Shown: positions 56,104-64,000 of the stretch, one piece after another
Layout: each line of letters starts with the position of its first letter
How positions within the stretch are numbered: the stretch's first letter is position 1
From: Spirometra erinaceieuropaei
Lineage: Eukaryota; Platyhelminthes; Cestoda; Diphyllobothriidea; Diphyllobothriidae
Length of the DNA stretch: 64,000 nt
Direction: 5' to 3'
Assembly: GCA_902702965.1 (NCBI GenBank)
Contig: CACRXP010000309.1
Location: 287,249-351,248, forward strand
The notes under the pieces: generated by a model
What the model saw: only the letters and a program-made list of their open reading frames with translations
Databases searched by the model: none
Told to the model about the DNA's origin: nothing
Position numbers and translations under genes: made by a program

Positions 56104-58530
56104 TTACTTGCCTGACGTTTCGGATTCACACTCGAACCCATCATCAGAAACATTCGCAGATAGAGGTGAAGGTGGCACCAGGAGTGCAGTATTTATAGCA
56201 CGTGGCTGTCGTGGGACCGTATGCGCACTGCAATTAACAGTTCTCACAATCGCCGCTGGGGTCGTAATTGATGCGGCGGTGGCTTGGCGGTCCGAGTCCG
56301 AGTTGTTAATTGCCGCGATTTCGTCATCCGTGCTCGATGCTGGTGTGACGATTGCTCCGCAAACTGGCTCACTGTCACCGTGATAATTGCTCACCCGCGC
56401 CCTCCCCACGTGTCTGATTCTCCTGCCCAGGGAAAATCGCAATACGGAATAGGCCACCGGGAGGTCATTGTGTTTGTTGATGGATTGCGGGCCTGAGAAC
56501 CATGACTCGAGCAGCTCGCGGCTCACGCGGTTGTCACCCCTTGCGAGGATTTCGGCCTCTTGAAATTTGAAATTATGGCCGGGTCCCGTCGAGTGTGCCG
56601 CCACCTGAGAGTTAGCGTCTCCCCGCCTCACTGCTGCTGCGTGCTCGGCAAGTCGCGTACGGAGTAATCTCCCAGTTTCTCCGACATAATTGCTTTGTCC
56701 GCAACTACACCAGATCCGGTAAACGACTCCAGACGTTTCCTGCCGTGGCAGCGGGTCTTTTGGCCTCATTACTTGGCGCCTAATGGTTGCTTCCGGCCTG
56801 TGTGCAACCCCAACTCCAAGTGGAGTGAGAAGACGACTGACGGCTTCCGAGACGTTCTTCACGTACGGAAGAGCCCGCCAAAATTTGGGGCTAGTTGGAT
56901 TTGGTCTCTGGTGTCCTTTTCGTATGCACTGGTTGACAAAGTTGCGCGGGTAACCATTGGCTCTCATTACCCGTCGAAGATATTGTAATTCAGCAACCTT
57001 GTCTTCCATTTCACTGCAGTGCGTCTCAACACGCCGGTATAGCACCCTTACGCAACTGCGTTTGTGACTGATCGGGTGGTTGCTATTGAAGTTCAGTATT
57101 TGCGTCGTATTTGTCGCTTTCCTGAACACTTTGGTTTTTAGGCCACCACAATCTTTGCGGCAGACGAGGACATCCAGGAAGGCCAGCTGATTGTTTTCCT
57201 CCTCCTCCATCGTAAATTGAATGTCCGGGAAGACGGCGTTGAGTTGTTCTTTGAAAGTCAGCACCTGATCCCGTTCGATGACGACGAAGGTGTCATCCAC
57301 ATACCGAGCCCAGAATTTCGGTCTGTGGTGTCGGAAAACCAGCGACTCCAGCCGTTGAAGGACCGCCTCGGCTATGAGTCCCGAAATCGGCGAACCCATT
57401 GGCGTTCCCTTCACCTGCTCGTAGATTGTTCCGTCGAATGTAAAGTACGTCTTGAGACAGAACTTCAGGAGCTGGATGATTTGGGCGTGTCCGAGGCGAT
57501 TCTCCGTTTCGTCGTACTTCTCTCGTAGGAGTAGTTCGATTGTCTCGACTGTCAGGTCCTGCGGGATAGAAGTAAAAAGGGACGTGACATCAAAGGAAAC
57601 CATGATATTGCTTGGCAGGAGACTTACTCCTTTAAGTTTCTCCAAGAATTGCGTTGACGAGCTGACTGTGGTGTTCGAATCGGAGGTCAGAAACTTGAGA
57701 CGTTGGAACAGCCACTTTGCCAGTCCGTAGGTTGGAGTGCCCTTTAGTGACACGATAGGCCGGAGAGGAGCGCCCTCTTTGTGCACTTTTGGGAGACCGT
57801 AGAATCGGGCTAGGGCCGTTTCTTGTGCTCTCGCCATGCGTCGGTCGATTGGCGATATTGCACCTGAGTTCTCCATTGCCAAAAGCGTCGCGTTAATCTC
57901 GCGTGTCAGCGTTTTCATGGGGTTGGATTCGCATGGCACATAGGACTGACGATCCTCCAACAACCTTTTGGCTTTTTGATTGTAGTCTGTCCTGTCCAAT
58001 ACGACCGTTGAACGCCCCTTGTCCGCAGGCACGATAACGAGGTCGTTGTCGGCCCTGAGTTCCTTAAGTGCATCGCGCTCGACCTTGGAAAGCACATCGC
58101 GCGGCCTATGAGCCATGAGGAGGGAGGACACTTGGTGTCGAATGAGATTCTTCGTTTCGTCTGTCGCTCCCGTCTGGCTGAGGATTGATTCCACTGCTGC
58201 GATCATGTTGGCAGGTTTGGCATCGGCTGTGTTGAATGAGGCCTGATGCCGTAAAACCTGCATTTGTTCCTCCGTCAGCTCCTTTGACGACAAGTTGTGC
58301 ACCAGTTTGTCGTTCTTGGATGACATTGGAGCAGGCAGCTTACGAAATTTGCTCTCTAGGGCTGCTTCTCGCGTTGCTTTATGTTCGCGGGTTCGTTCGG
58401 CCAGCCTCTGCTGAAGCAGTTTTATGCCGTCCTCGCCCATGAACTCGCAGCACCTTGCTTTCTCTTGGTCAATCCTCTGACGGTATTTGCGAATCCGTGA
58501 GTGACAGTCTTGAAGCAGCACTCGGATCAT
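56104..58530 (-). CDS. Penelope-like protein: reverse transcriptase + GIY-YIG endonuclease
   Basis: The protein has 808 residues. The N-terminal 160 residues are basic and helical. The RT spans about 165-450, with VSFDVTSLFTSIPQDLT at about 311, GTPMGSPISGLIAEAV at about 375, the catalytic ARYVDDTFVVIERD (YVDD at about 410) and QLAFLDVLVCRKD at about 448. The endonuclease is at about 598-690: GVVYRIWCSCGQSNYVGETG with the paired Cys of Penelope-type GIY-YIG, RTRLAEH, and the Glu-bearing ELLESWFSGPQSINK. The last 105 residues (from RRIRHVGRAR) are Ser/Thr/Ala-rich with no known fold. The frame is open upstream of the first Met for about 29 more codons without a Met, so the N-terminus may be longer. 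In this family the endonuclease nicks target DNA and the RT copies the element RNA there. All catalytic residues I can check are present. Confidence 0.93.
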   Translation of the reverse strand: MIRVLLQDCHSRIRKYRQRIDQEKARCCEFMGEDGIKLLQQRLAERTREHKATREAALESKFRKLPAPMSSKNDKLVHNLSSKELTEEQMQVLRHQASFNTADAKPANMIAAVESILSQTGATDETKNLIRHQVSSLLMAHRPRDVLSKVERDALKELRADNDLVIVPADKGRSTVVLDRTDYNQKAKRLLEDRQSYVPCESNPMKTLTREINATLLAMENSGAISPIDRRMARAQETALARFYGLPKVHKEGAPLRPIVSLKGTPTYGLAKWLFQRLKFLTSDSNTTVSSSTQFLEKLKGVSLLPSNIMVSFDVTSLFTSIPQDLTVETIELLLREKYDETENRLGHAQIIQLLKFCLKTYFTFDGTIYEQVKGTPMGSPISGLIAEAVLQRLESLVFRHHRPKFWARYVDDTFVVIERDQVLTFKEQLNAVFPDIQFTMEEEENNQLAFLDVLVCRKDCGGLKTKVFRKATNTTQILNFNSNHPISHKRSCVRVLYRRVETHCSEMEDKVAELQYLRRVMRANGYPRNFVNQCIRKGHQRPNPTSPKFWRALPYVKNVSEAVSRLLTPLGVGVAHRPEATIRRQVMRPKDPLPRQETSGVVYRIWCSCGQSNYVGETGRLLRTRLAEHAAAVRRGDANSQVAAHSTGPGHNFKFQEAEILARGDNRVSRELLESWFSGPQSINKHNDLPVAYSVLRFSLGRRIRHVGRARVSNYHGDSEPVCGAIVTPASSTDDEIAAINNSDSDRQATAASITTPAAIVRTVNCSAHTVPRQPRAINTALLVPPSPLSANVSDDGFECESETSGK
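56109..56152 (-). ncRNA. Hammerhead ribozyme motif of the Penelope element
   Basis: On the minus strand the core CTGATGA is followed by a helix II of GGGTTC and GAATCC around GAGTGT, then GAAAC and the cleavage triplet GTC. Flanking TGTTT and AGGCA can form a five-base helix I (two G-U pairs). Helix III is minimal (GAAACGTC). This is the short-helix-III type I layout known from Penelope-like elements, which usually act as dimers. It overlaps the last codons and lies just before the TAA of the element's ORF. Activity is inferred from the motif only. Confidence 0.8.
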
Positions 58531-58624
58531 TCGTCGGCCGTGCTGAAGTACTGCGCGTCTCGCCAGCTCTGTGTTGACCGGAGGTTTGTATGAAACGGTT
58601 AGATCATGACAAACGGCAGATCAT

Positions 58625-59298
58625 GACATCGTGCTTGAGCTCCTAAAGAGCGATGTACAGGCTTTCGCCCAGTGGTGCCGCACATGGCGCCTTTCTCTTT
58701 CTTGGCATAAGTGCTCAGTCATGTTAGTTGGCGACGACTGCCAACCTCAACTAAGTATTCACGGTCACGCCATAAATGTGCCTCAGGTTATTAAGGACCT
58801 GTGTGCAGCATACTCCAAGAGTCCCAATCTCTCGGAGCACTGTGCCTTGATAGACTCCAAAGCACGTAGAACAATCGGGTTTATTCTCCGAAACTTTAAA
58901 GCTATTGACATTAGAATACGCCATTATGACACGCACGCTGGACCTGGCCTGGAATACTGTTCGTTTTTATTTAGCCTCATACCTGCTGCTCAGCGAAAGG
59001 AAATAAAATTCATTCAATACTTTTTACCAATAGAGTTTGAACCCCGCAACACCGGCATTTGTCTTACCAAGAACGTTGCCGGCTTACAGACCTTGATCCT
59101 TTATGGTTCCGTAGATTACAAAAGAGACTATTTTTGCTATTTAAACTCTTGTATAATCACACATTTAACCCACTTACCTCTTTAAGACATCACATCCACC
59201 CCCCACGTAAGAGTCACCGTGAGGTCTTTTTATTTCTTCCCCTGACATGCACTGTTAAATATCTTCGGTTCTTTCATGTAAATACAATTGCTATATAA
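58625..59298 (+). mobile_element. CR1/Jockey-like LINE, C-terminal RT fragment
   Basis: The first frame (from 58631) encodes LKSDVQAFAQWCRTWRLSLS, WHKCSVMLVGD, LIDSKARRTIGFILRNFKAI and GLEYCSFLFSLIPAAQRKEI. These are the thumb and post-RT part of CR1/Jockey-type non-LTR elements (W-x-L-x-L-x-x-x-K-C block and R-P/G-x-L-E-Y-C). After a frameshift near 59060 it continues RCRLTDLDPLWFRRLQKRLF and LLFKLLYNHTFNP. The RT palm with its catalytic box is missing: the Penelope element begins just to the left. A 17-18 base imperfect tandem (AAACGGTTAGATCATGAC / AAACGGCAGATCATGAC) marks that border. Confidence 0.75.
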
Positions 59299-60084
59299 AT
59301 GAAAGAAATTTTTGTCTGTGTTATATGTTATCTCCGAGAGTACTGCACCGATTGCGCTGAAATTTGGATACAACACTGCCAGCGCATAGGGCCGGGTTTT
59401 GCCTGTTAAGTTGTGTAATGTTGCCGATGGTATGCCTGTAATGGGTAAAAAATCGGATTTATTCCGGCCTTACAACGCCACTTGCTGCGGCCACTTGACC
59501 TACATCCGGGCGGATACATGTGCGCCCAGACTGTGGCCACTTGACCGACATTCGCTCAAACGCACGTGCTCCAGCCGACGGCCGCGCTCACCCCACCAGC
59601 CATCCTGCAGGCACTTGGGCAGGCCCACCACCCTCTCCGGGCCGATGCAATATGGGCCGCCAGAGCAAACCACCCACCCTGCGGCAAAAAAGCACGCAAC
59701 ACTTGGACGCCACTTTAAATTGTCCCACAGTCCATGTTATAGGGCCGTCACCGTTTCCTCGGGCATTCTCGGGGGGTGAGGACTGGAGGAAATTAACACC
59801 AGCGCCTGCCCTTCTCTGCACAACCCACATAAGGGGCCTGTCACCCAGTGTCAGCTCAGTATTGTGCAGCTCGACTTAGGGAAGCCCGGTTGCGGTCAGG
59901 GCTACCGCGTTCTGCAGCTTCAGGCCTGCTTCGTTCAGAAACAGGATTAACAAAGCCAGCTGGGAGTGGTCAAATGGCGCCAGCGAGGAACAGCGGACCA
60001 GCGTCCAACACGACTCCGTGCTCAGCAGTCACGCTAGGTGATACCATATATACCGACAGTCGGAGACCGATTCCAACGCAGTAT

Positions 60085-60306
60085 CGGGATGGTACCGATG
60101 GATATCACTTCAACGTTAAGATGATAAATCCAGTCACTGACGAGGTAACGCACATGAAATGCAGCGCAATGAACCCCTACTCCAATCGACTTATGCTGCG
60201 ACAGAATGTAAGTAATCCCCTTTTGAAATGCCGTAAATTGAGTCATCACTGCATTGTGGATATGTATGCAAAAATCGAAACTGAACGCCTGCTTGCATTC
60301 GCTTAA
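60085..60306 (+). pseudogene. Helitron-like N-terminal domain, fragment
   Basis: This is the C-terminal half of a longer open frame. It encodes GTDGYHFNVKMINPVTDEVT, HMKCSAMNPYSNRLMLRQNV, KCRKLSHHCIVDMYAKIETE and RLLAFA, which follows the Helitron replicase N-terminal region closely. The residues in front (59848-60080) are low-complexity and not Helitron-like. The Rep domain should follow but is replaced by stops. A trace of IDEGNVC-type sequence is all that is seen up to 60.7 kb. Confidence 0.7.
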
Positions 60307-61296
60307 ATCAGATCAGGCTGAGCTCTGAGGAATATATTCCTTTGCATGATGCAGTTGTAAACGACGGTAATACAACCAACGTTGTAAGACTAAAGTTTTT
60401 GTCGTCCACATACACAGAGAGTCCACGCCATATGCTCGGGTACGCTCAAGGTGCAATTGCTTACGTTTGACAGTACGGGCGTCCAGACCTACTCATTACA
60501 TTAACCTGCAATCCAGGTGTTGTTCGCTTGCAGTACAGTTAGAGAATGGGCAATGCGTTTACTTGACAGCTGCAAATATGCAACAGGTTGCGTAGGTCCA
60601 CTGGCAACAACGTTAACTGCGTTCTCCACGTTAAGCTCAAGTGACGCGTTTGCAAAAACACTACCGCATTCGAAAGTGCATACGTATTACAGAGGGAATG
60701 TGTGCAGAAAATCATCCTAAGAAAGCAAACGAGGAGAGCGAGTGGACGGAAACCCCGGCATACTCAAAGGAACTGCGATAGGCAGACTGCATACCATGAA
60801 TCCCAATCTTACTTCGCATGGTGTTGATGAATGCGCCACGTCCAAAGTCATTTCAGCAATTGAAATCTGTCAACGGCGCTACGCATGCCACTTTCAGCAG
60901 TGCGTGTCAGGCTCTTCAGTTACTGGAGAACGATCAACAGTGGGACGTATGTATTAGTGACGCCTGCAACACGTTCCATCCACATCAAATTCATGCATTT
61001 TTTGCAGTCATATTGACCACATTCTTTCATCATCTCCAACATATTTACCGGAGAAATAGAATTTGCACATGGCTGAAGATACCTTCCGTCAACTAAGCAA
61101 GGAAAATTCAAATGTGGCTTGCACAGCAGGATTCTACAGCGAGGCGTTAATGTTGATCGAGGATATGAACGCAGAAATCTCGAACAAACTTCTTAATCAA
61201 CTGGGTGATGTCACCGCAAAACCAATATGCTGCTGCTTCGTTAGATGTGGATTGGCGCCATGAGCAAAATGAAACACGGTTCAACTTCTGCCATGC

Positions 61297-61790
61297 TTGC
61301 AATCAAACATTCATAAGCTAAGACTGGAGCAGAATGACATTTACGACCAAATAGTGCGGAATGTCAGTAAATGGGTTGGAGGAATCTCCTTCCTAGATGT
61401 GCCAGCAGGGACTGGCAAAACGTTCTTACTACGACCGATTATGACGGCAATTCGATCCAATAAATGTCATAGCCCTAGCACTTGCATCCCCGGAATAGCT
61501 GCAACTTTGCCACCTGGCAGAAAACCGGTTCATTCAGCTTCGAAATTGCTTTTGAACGCGTAATTCATTGAAACTCCTGCGTGTAGCATTTCCAAAGCAT
61601 TCGGCACGGGAAAAGTTCCGCAGAAATGCAAGCCTATTGTTTGAGATGAATGCACAATGGCGCAAAAAAGCGCTCGAAGTTCCTGATCGAACCCTGCAGG
61701 ATTTGCGAGGGAACAGCGGACCATGTCTGATGTACTGCTACTGCTTGCAGGAGACTTGAGGCCACCACTGTCTCGATCGACCGTCACCAC
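61297..61790 (+). pseudogene. Helitron PIF1-like helicase, N-terminal ATPase part
   Basis: LRLEQNDIYDQIVRNVSKWV leads into the Walker A region GGISFLDVPAGTGKTFLLRP (P-A-G-T-G-K-T intact), then IAATLPPGRKPVHSASKLLL. After a stop at 61560 the next block continues in the same direction: ACSISKAFGTGKVPQKCK, then DECTMAQK, where the codon before the D-E-C-T motif is a TGA instead of the expected Trp, and LLLLAGDLRPPLSRSTVTT. In active elements this helicase unwinds DNA during rolling-circle transposition. Here it is broken in at least three places. Confidence 0.75.
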
Positions 61791-61800
61791 TTACTCCGGA

Positions 61801-62400
61801 ATTCTCGAGCGCGACTGGGTGCAGCAAACAACTGCCCTGCCTTCGACAGCGGCTAGAAGGACAATCCTGGGTTTCACACACAGTACGTACCACCAACGGG
61901 TGGCCCTTACATTTTTCTTAATTGGGAACGTGCTCTTTCCTCTTTCCCTTATTTCCCAATTCATCAGACTGAGCCACAGTAACGCGTGGCGGGGTCCGGC
62001 TAGTTTGGAATAAACTACCCATGAGTGTGAAAAATCTGCAAAATAATCCTTTATTTAAGAGAACTATTACTCGATTTCTGCATTCAGAAAAGCTCCAACA
62101 AATTTTGGATGCTGACTCCACTGATCGACACTACCGTAGCGATGGCGTTTGTGGTTTCTGAACACTATGACCTGTCTCACCAAGGACAATTTCGTTGGCC
62201 AACAGAGACAGCTGTTCCTCAACGCCTCTACTTTGAAATCCCCAATTTCATGAAAGGAATTGATGTCCGATAACCTCCGATACCGTGTAACCCCCCCAAC
62301 CCTTCTTGACGGTTGAATGTATGCCGCCAGCAGTTTTTTCTCCTGAACCCTCCAAACCATGAAAATCACCATAAACTATATTTTTATTCCTCTACCTCGG
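61801..62400. other. Unassigned DNA right of the Helitron remnant
   Basis: The Helitron 3' end (a hairpin followed by CTRR) should be here or slightly beyond, but I could not place it. The plus-strand piece at about 62030-62160 (NNPLFKRTITRFLHSEKLQQ) is open but unrecognised. Confidence 0.3.
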
Positions 62401-62490
62401 GAGTTTTTTCACTGCTGTCGGATTTGTGTTTAACGCTTCCCTTGACAAAGCCTGTAAACTGGCATTAAATAAAATTATTATTATTATTAG
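62400..62490 (+). mobile_element. LINE 3' terminus with (ATT)n tail
   Basis: CTTGACAAAGCCTGTAAACT, GGCATTAAATAAAATTATTA and the following ATT run to 62488 have the form of a non-LTR 3' terminus ending in a short tandem tail. Only the last ~90 bases are recognisable. Confidence 0.4.
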
Positions 62491-62639
62491 TAGAAAAACA
62501 GACAAGAATAGAAGCTGACATCAGGGATGTCACACTCCCCGCGGAGTCGAGGTCTCCGATGGCCGAAAAGCTTCACGGAGTTTCCATTTGATTCACTTCT
62601 TCTTCCGTAGACAAGCTTGGCGGATGTCTCTCTGTAAAG

Positions 62640-62960
62640 TAACTCGCATTAATTCTAGCTCCAATCATCCGCTGATTCACACTCTTACTCCGAAAAATCG
62701 GTTTTATGCCACGCGCAACTCCTCCATGGTGATTCTTTGCACTACATCTAAGCGCTCCCTCTTCTTTACTTCCAAATAGGCCTTCCTTTGGAATAATCTT
62801 CCGCCAGAAATTAAAATATCGCCTAAGTTACTGGTATTCAAATCGAAATGACGCAAACACCTTAAAGCGGAAAGCATCAAGGTACTTTTAATGGTCTCAT
62901 TCCCGAACACTCAGCTTCTTGGCTTCGAGAAGGGTCCTGCTGGGATTTTGTGGTAGATCA
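62640..62960 (+). mobile_element. CR1/Jockey-like LINE C-terminus, second fragment
   Basis: SSNHPLIHTLTPKNRFYATR, NSSMVILCTTSKRSLFFTSK, then after a TAG AFLWNNLPPEIKISPKLLVF and KSK*RKHLKAESIK. The F/L-W-N-x-L-P-x-E-I...F-K...L motif is the usual end of CR1/Jockey-type RT proteins. Its sequence does not continue the fragment at 58.6-59.3 kb, so it is a separate insertion in the same direction. Confidence 0.65.
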
Positions 62961-64000
62961 AGTGGTAACCCTAAATTATATCATTAGAGACCCCTGAATT
63001 GGTTTCTAAATCCACTACTATCACTCCTCCCCATAGCGACGATTTTCGCTATTCTTGATGCCATCTCCCGCACTTCGACCTCATGCGGTCTGTCGACGCT
63101 CACGGCGGAACCCTCAGTATTCGCCGTCTACTAGTAGATTGGTCGTAACTCCCTTCCCCACTCCTCGGCTGGGCTCGAAGCGTACTGTGGCCGATCGCAT
63201 CTGGGTTCCTCTCGTCTGGCCACTTTGATACGAATAGTATCATCCGGCGTATCAATTCTGTCCTGACTATGTCAGTTCTGAATCCCGTATACAATACCAC
63301 ATGCAGGCCAGTCATGTCTGACCTACATACGTACCCCTCAAGGCTGACATTTATTTCTGCCCTGACGATGTCCGATTATAATCAACGATGACATTTATTT
63401 CTGCCCTGACGCTGTCCCATTATAATCCGTTATATACCGCCACTAATAGGCCAGTCCTGCCCGCATTTTTCCGTTACTATTTTTTAGAGAGGGGTTTTTT
63501 CTACTCTAGAATTAATCCAATCATTTTTAAACTTTTAAGAGGACTTTTCGCATGTAAATAAATTTTTGCTTGCTTTGATGGGACTCCGACGGGCCTTCAA
63601 TAAAAAATTATTATTTCGTACTTTTACGACGTTACACTGTCCCATAATCCTACACGTACCTGGATTTCAGCAGAGGGCGTTATCGTACCACTGTCCTATC
63701 CTTATACCTCACGGTTTCCTCATTACGTTGATGACGACGATATGTGGGTGTACAGTATAACGGCCTAAAGGCTCGCATTCGGACAACCATTGAAATCTCC
63801 TCACCATGGATAATTTAGACGACTCATTCACTTCGGATGGGGATACTTGTCTCGCTTAATCATATTCAAGATACCAAGCATAATTTTTGTCTTTTGCATA
63901 ATAGCGCACTGTAGAACTGTGGCGATGAAATTCTACTACATGTTCATCCTGTCTTTGCCACAAATTATGACGTATGATCAAGTTTCTGTTAAAACAATTA
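62961..64000. other. Unassigned DNA with short tandem repeats
   Basis: No coding sequence was recognised. The stretch 63255-63470 is made of related units with CTGACATTTATTTCTGCCCT and CCATTATAATCC motifs. The rest is AT-rich and featureless to me. Confidence 0.4.
63345..63427 (+). repeat. Tandem repeat, two 44-base units
   Basis: TGACATTTATTTCTGCCCTG followed by ACGATGTCCGATTATAATC at 63345 recurs at 63389 with two substitutions after a 5-base spacer. A weaker relative lies just upstream (about 63259-63325: TTCTGTCCTGACTATGTCAG, CCACATGCAGGCCAGTCATG) and pairs with GCCACTAATAGGCCAGTCCT at about 63440, so a longer degenerate unit is possible. Confidence 0.75.

Larger units (their letters stand above)
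56018..58604 (-). mobile_element. Penelope-like retroelement, intact coding region
   Basis: The element contains an uninterrupted 808-codon RT/GIY-YIG ORF, a hammerhead motif at its 3' end and, at both borders, the 12-base word AAACGGTTAGAT (56018-56029 and 58593-58604), a candidate target-site duplication. No stop or shift is seen inside the coding region, in contrast to all other elements here. Two shorter relatives at 26.7 and 42.5 kb are decayed. The 5' end appears truncated or lacks the duplicated 5' pseudo-LTR often seen in Penelope elements. Confidence 0.85.
59299..61800 (+). mobile_element. Helitron remnant (Rep and PIF1-like helicase pieces)
   Basis: The left part (about 59310-59390, with GAGAGTACTGCACCGATTGC and GCTGAAATTTGG) resembles the leading sequence of animal Helitrons. 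Coding pieces follow: a Helitron-like N-terminal block at 60085-60300 (DGYHFNVKMINPVTDEVTHM, MNPYSNRLMLRQN, CIVDMYAKIETERL), a helicase-region block at about 60818-61260 (APRPKSFQQLKSVNGATHAT, SACQALQLLENDQQWDVCIS), and the helicase ATPase part from 61297. The Rep HUH core is deleted or unrecognisable. An unrelated GC-rich stretch at about 59440-59850 separates the left end from the first coding block. Confidence 0.75.

Overview
The window looks like a stretch of flatworm nuclear DNA, most likely from a cestode and possibly a diphyllobothriid tapeworm (Spirometra, Dibothriocephalus or Schistocephalus type). There are no bacterial-style operons. The one host gene I can support is broken into small exons by kilobase introns with canonical GT/AG borders. 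Almost everything else that is recognisable is transposable-element sequence. The taxon call is an inference from the repeat families, chiefly a LINE with C2H2 zinc fingers and Penelope-like elements, which I recognise from cestode genomes. It is not proven by the sequence alone.

Layout. 1-14.1 kb is dominated by an RTE-like LINE family that carries C2H2 zinc-finger modules (called ZF-RTE here): a 3' fragment on + at 1-1.36 kb, a small - strand relic at 5.26-5.7 kb, and a long chimeric - strand copy at 8.35-14.14 kb. 16.6-20.0 kb holds a second, decayed RTE-like LINE on -, split by a cluster of three SINE-like repeats. From 43.8 kb down to 22.2 kb the - strand carries five exons of an inositol-1,4,5-trisphosphate 3-kinase. 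They encode 274 contiguous catalytic-domain residues through to the stop. The introns hold SINE-like copies, two Penelope fragments and an RTE fragment. The 5' exons of this gene were not found. 49.3-51.1 kb holds a pair of ~250 bp inverted arms and two adjacent perfect palindromes. 51.9-55.9 kb is a decayed BEL/Pao LTR retrotransposon on -. 56.0-58.6 kb is a Penelope-like element on - with an uninterrupted 808-codon ORF (reverse transcriptase plus GIY-YIG endonuclease), a hammerhead-ribozyme motif and a candidate 12-bp target-site duplication. 58.6-63 kb is a stack of LINE 3' fragments with an internally deleted Helitron (Rep plus PIF1-type helicase) in between.

The most useful points are these: (1) the Penelope element appears recently active, and its hammerhead overlaps the end of its own ORF; (2) the ZF-RTE copy is a mosaic in which a four-finger C2H2 block has been joined upstream of, and in frame with, the endonuclease-RT linker and RT; (3) the IP3 3-kinase exons are easily missed because they are short and widely spaced; (4) a dispersed ~300-350 bp repeat is present in at least nine copies. 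I did not find a CRISPR array, rRNA, confident tRNA gene or a clearly new enzymatic system. About half of the window, mainly intron-like AT-rich DNA, shows nothing I can assign.
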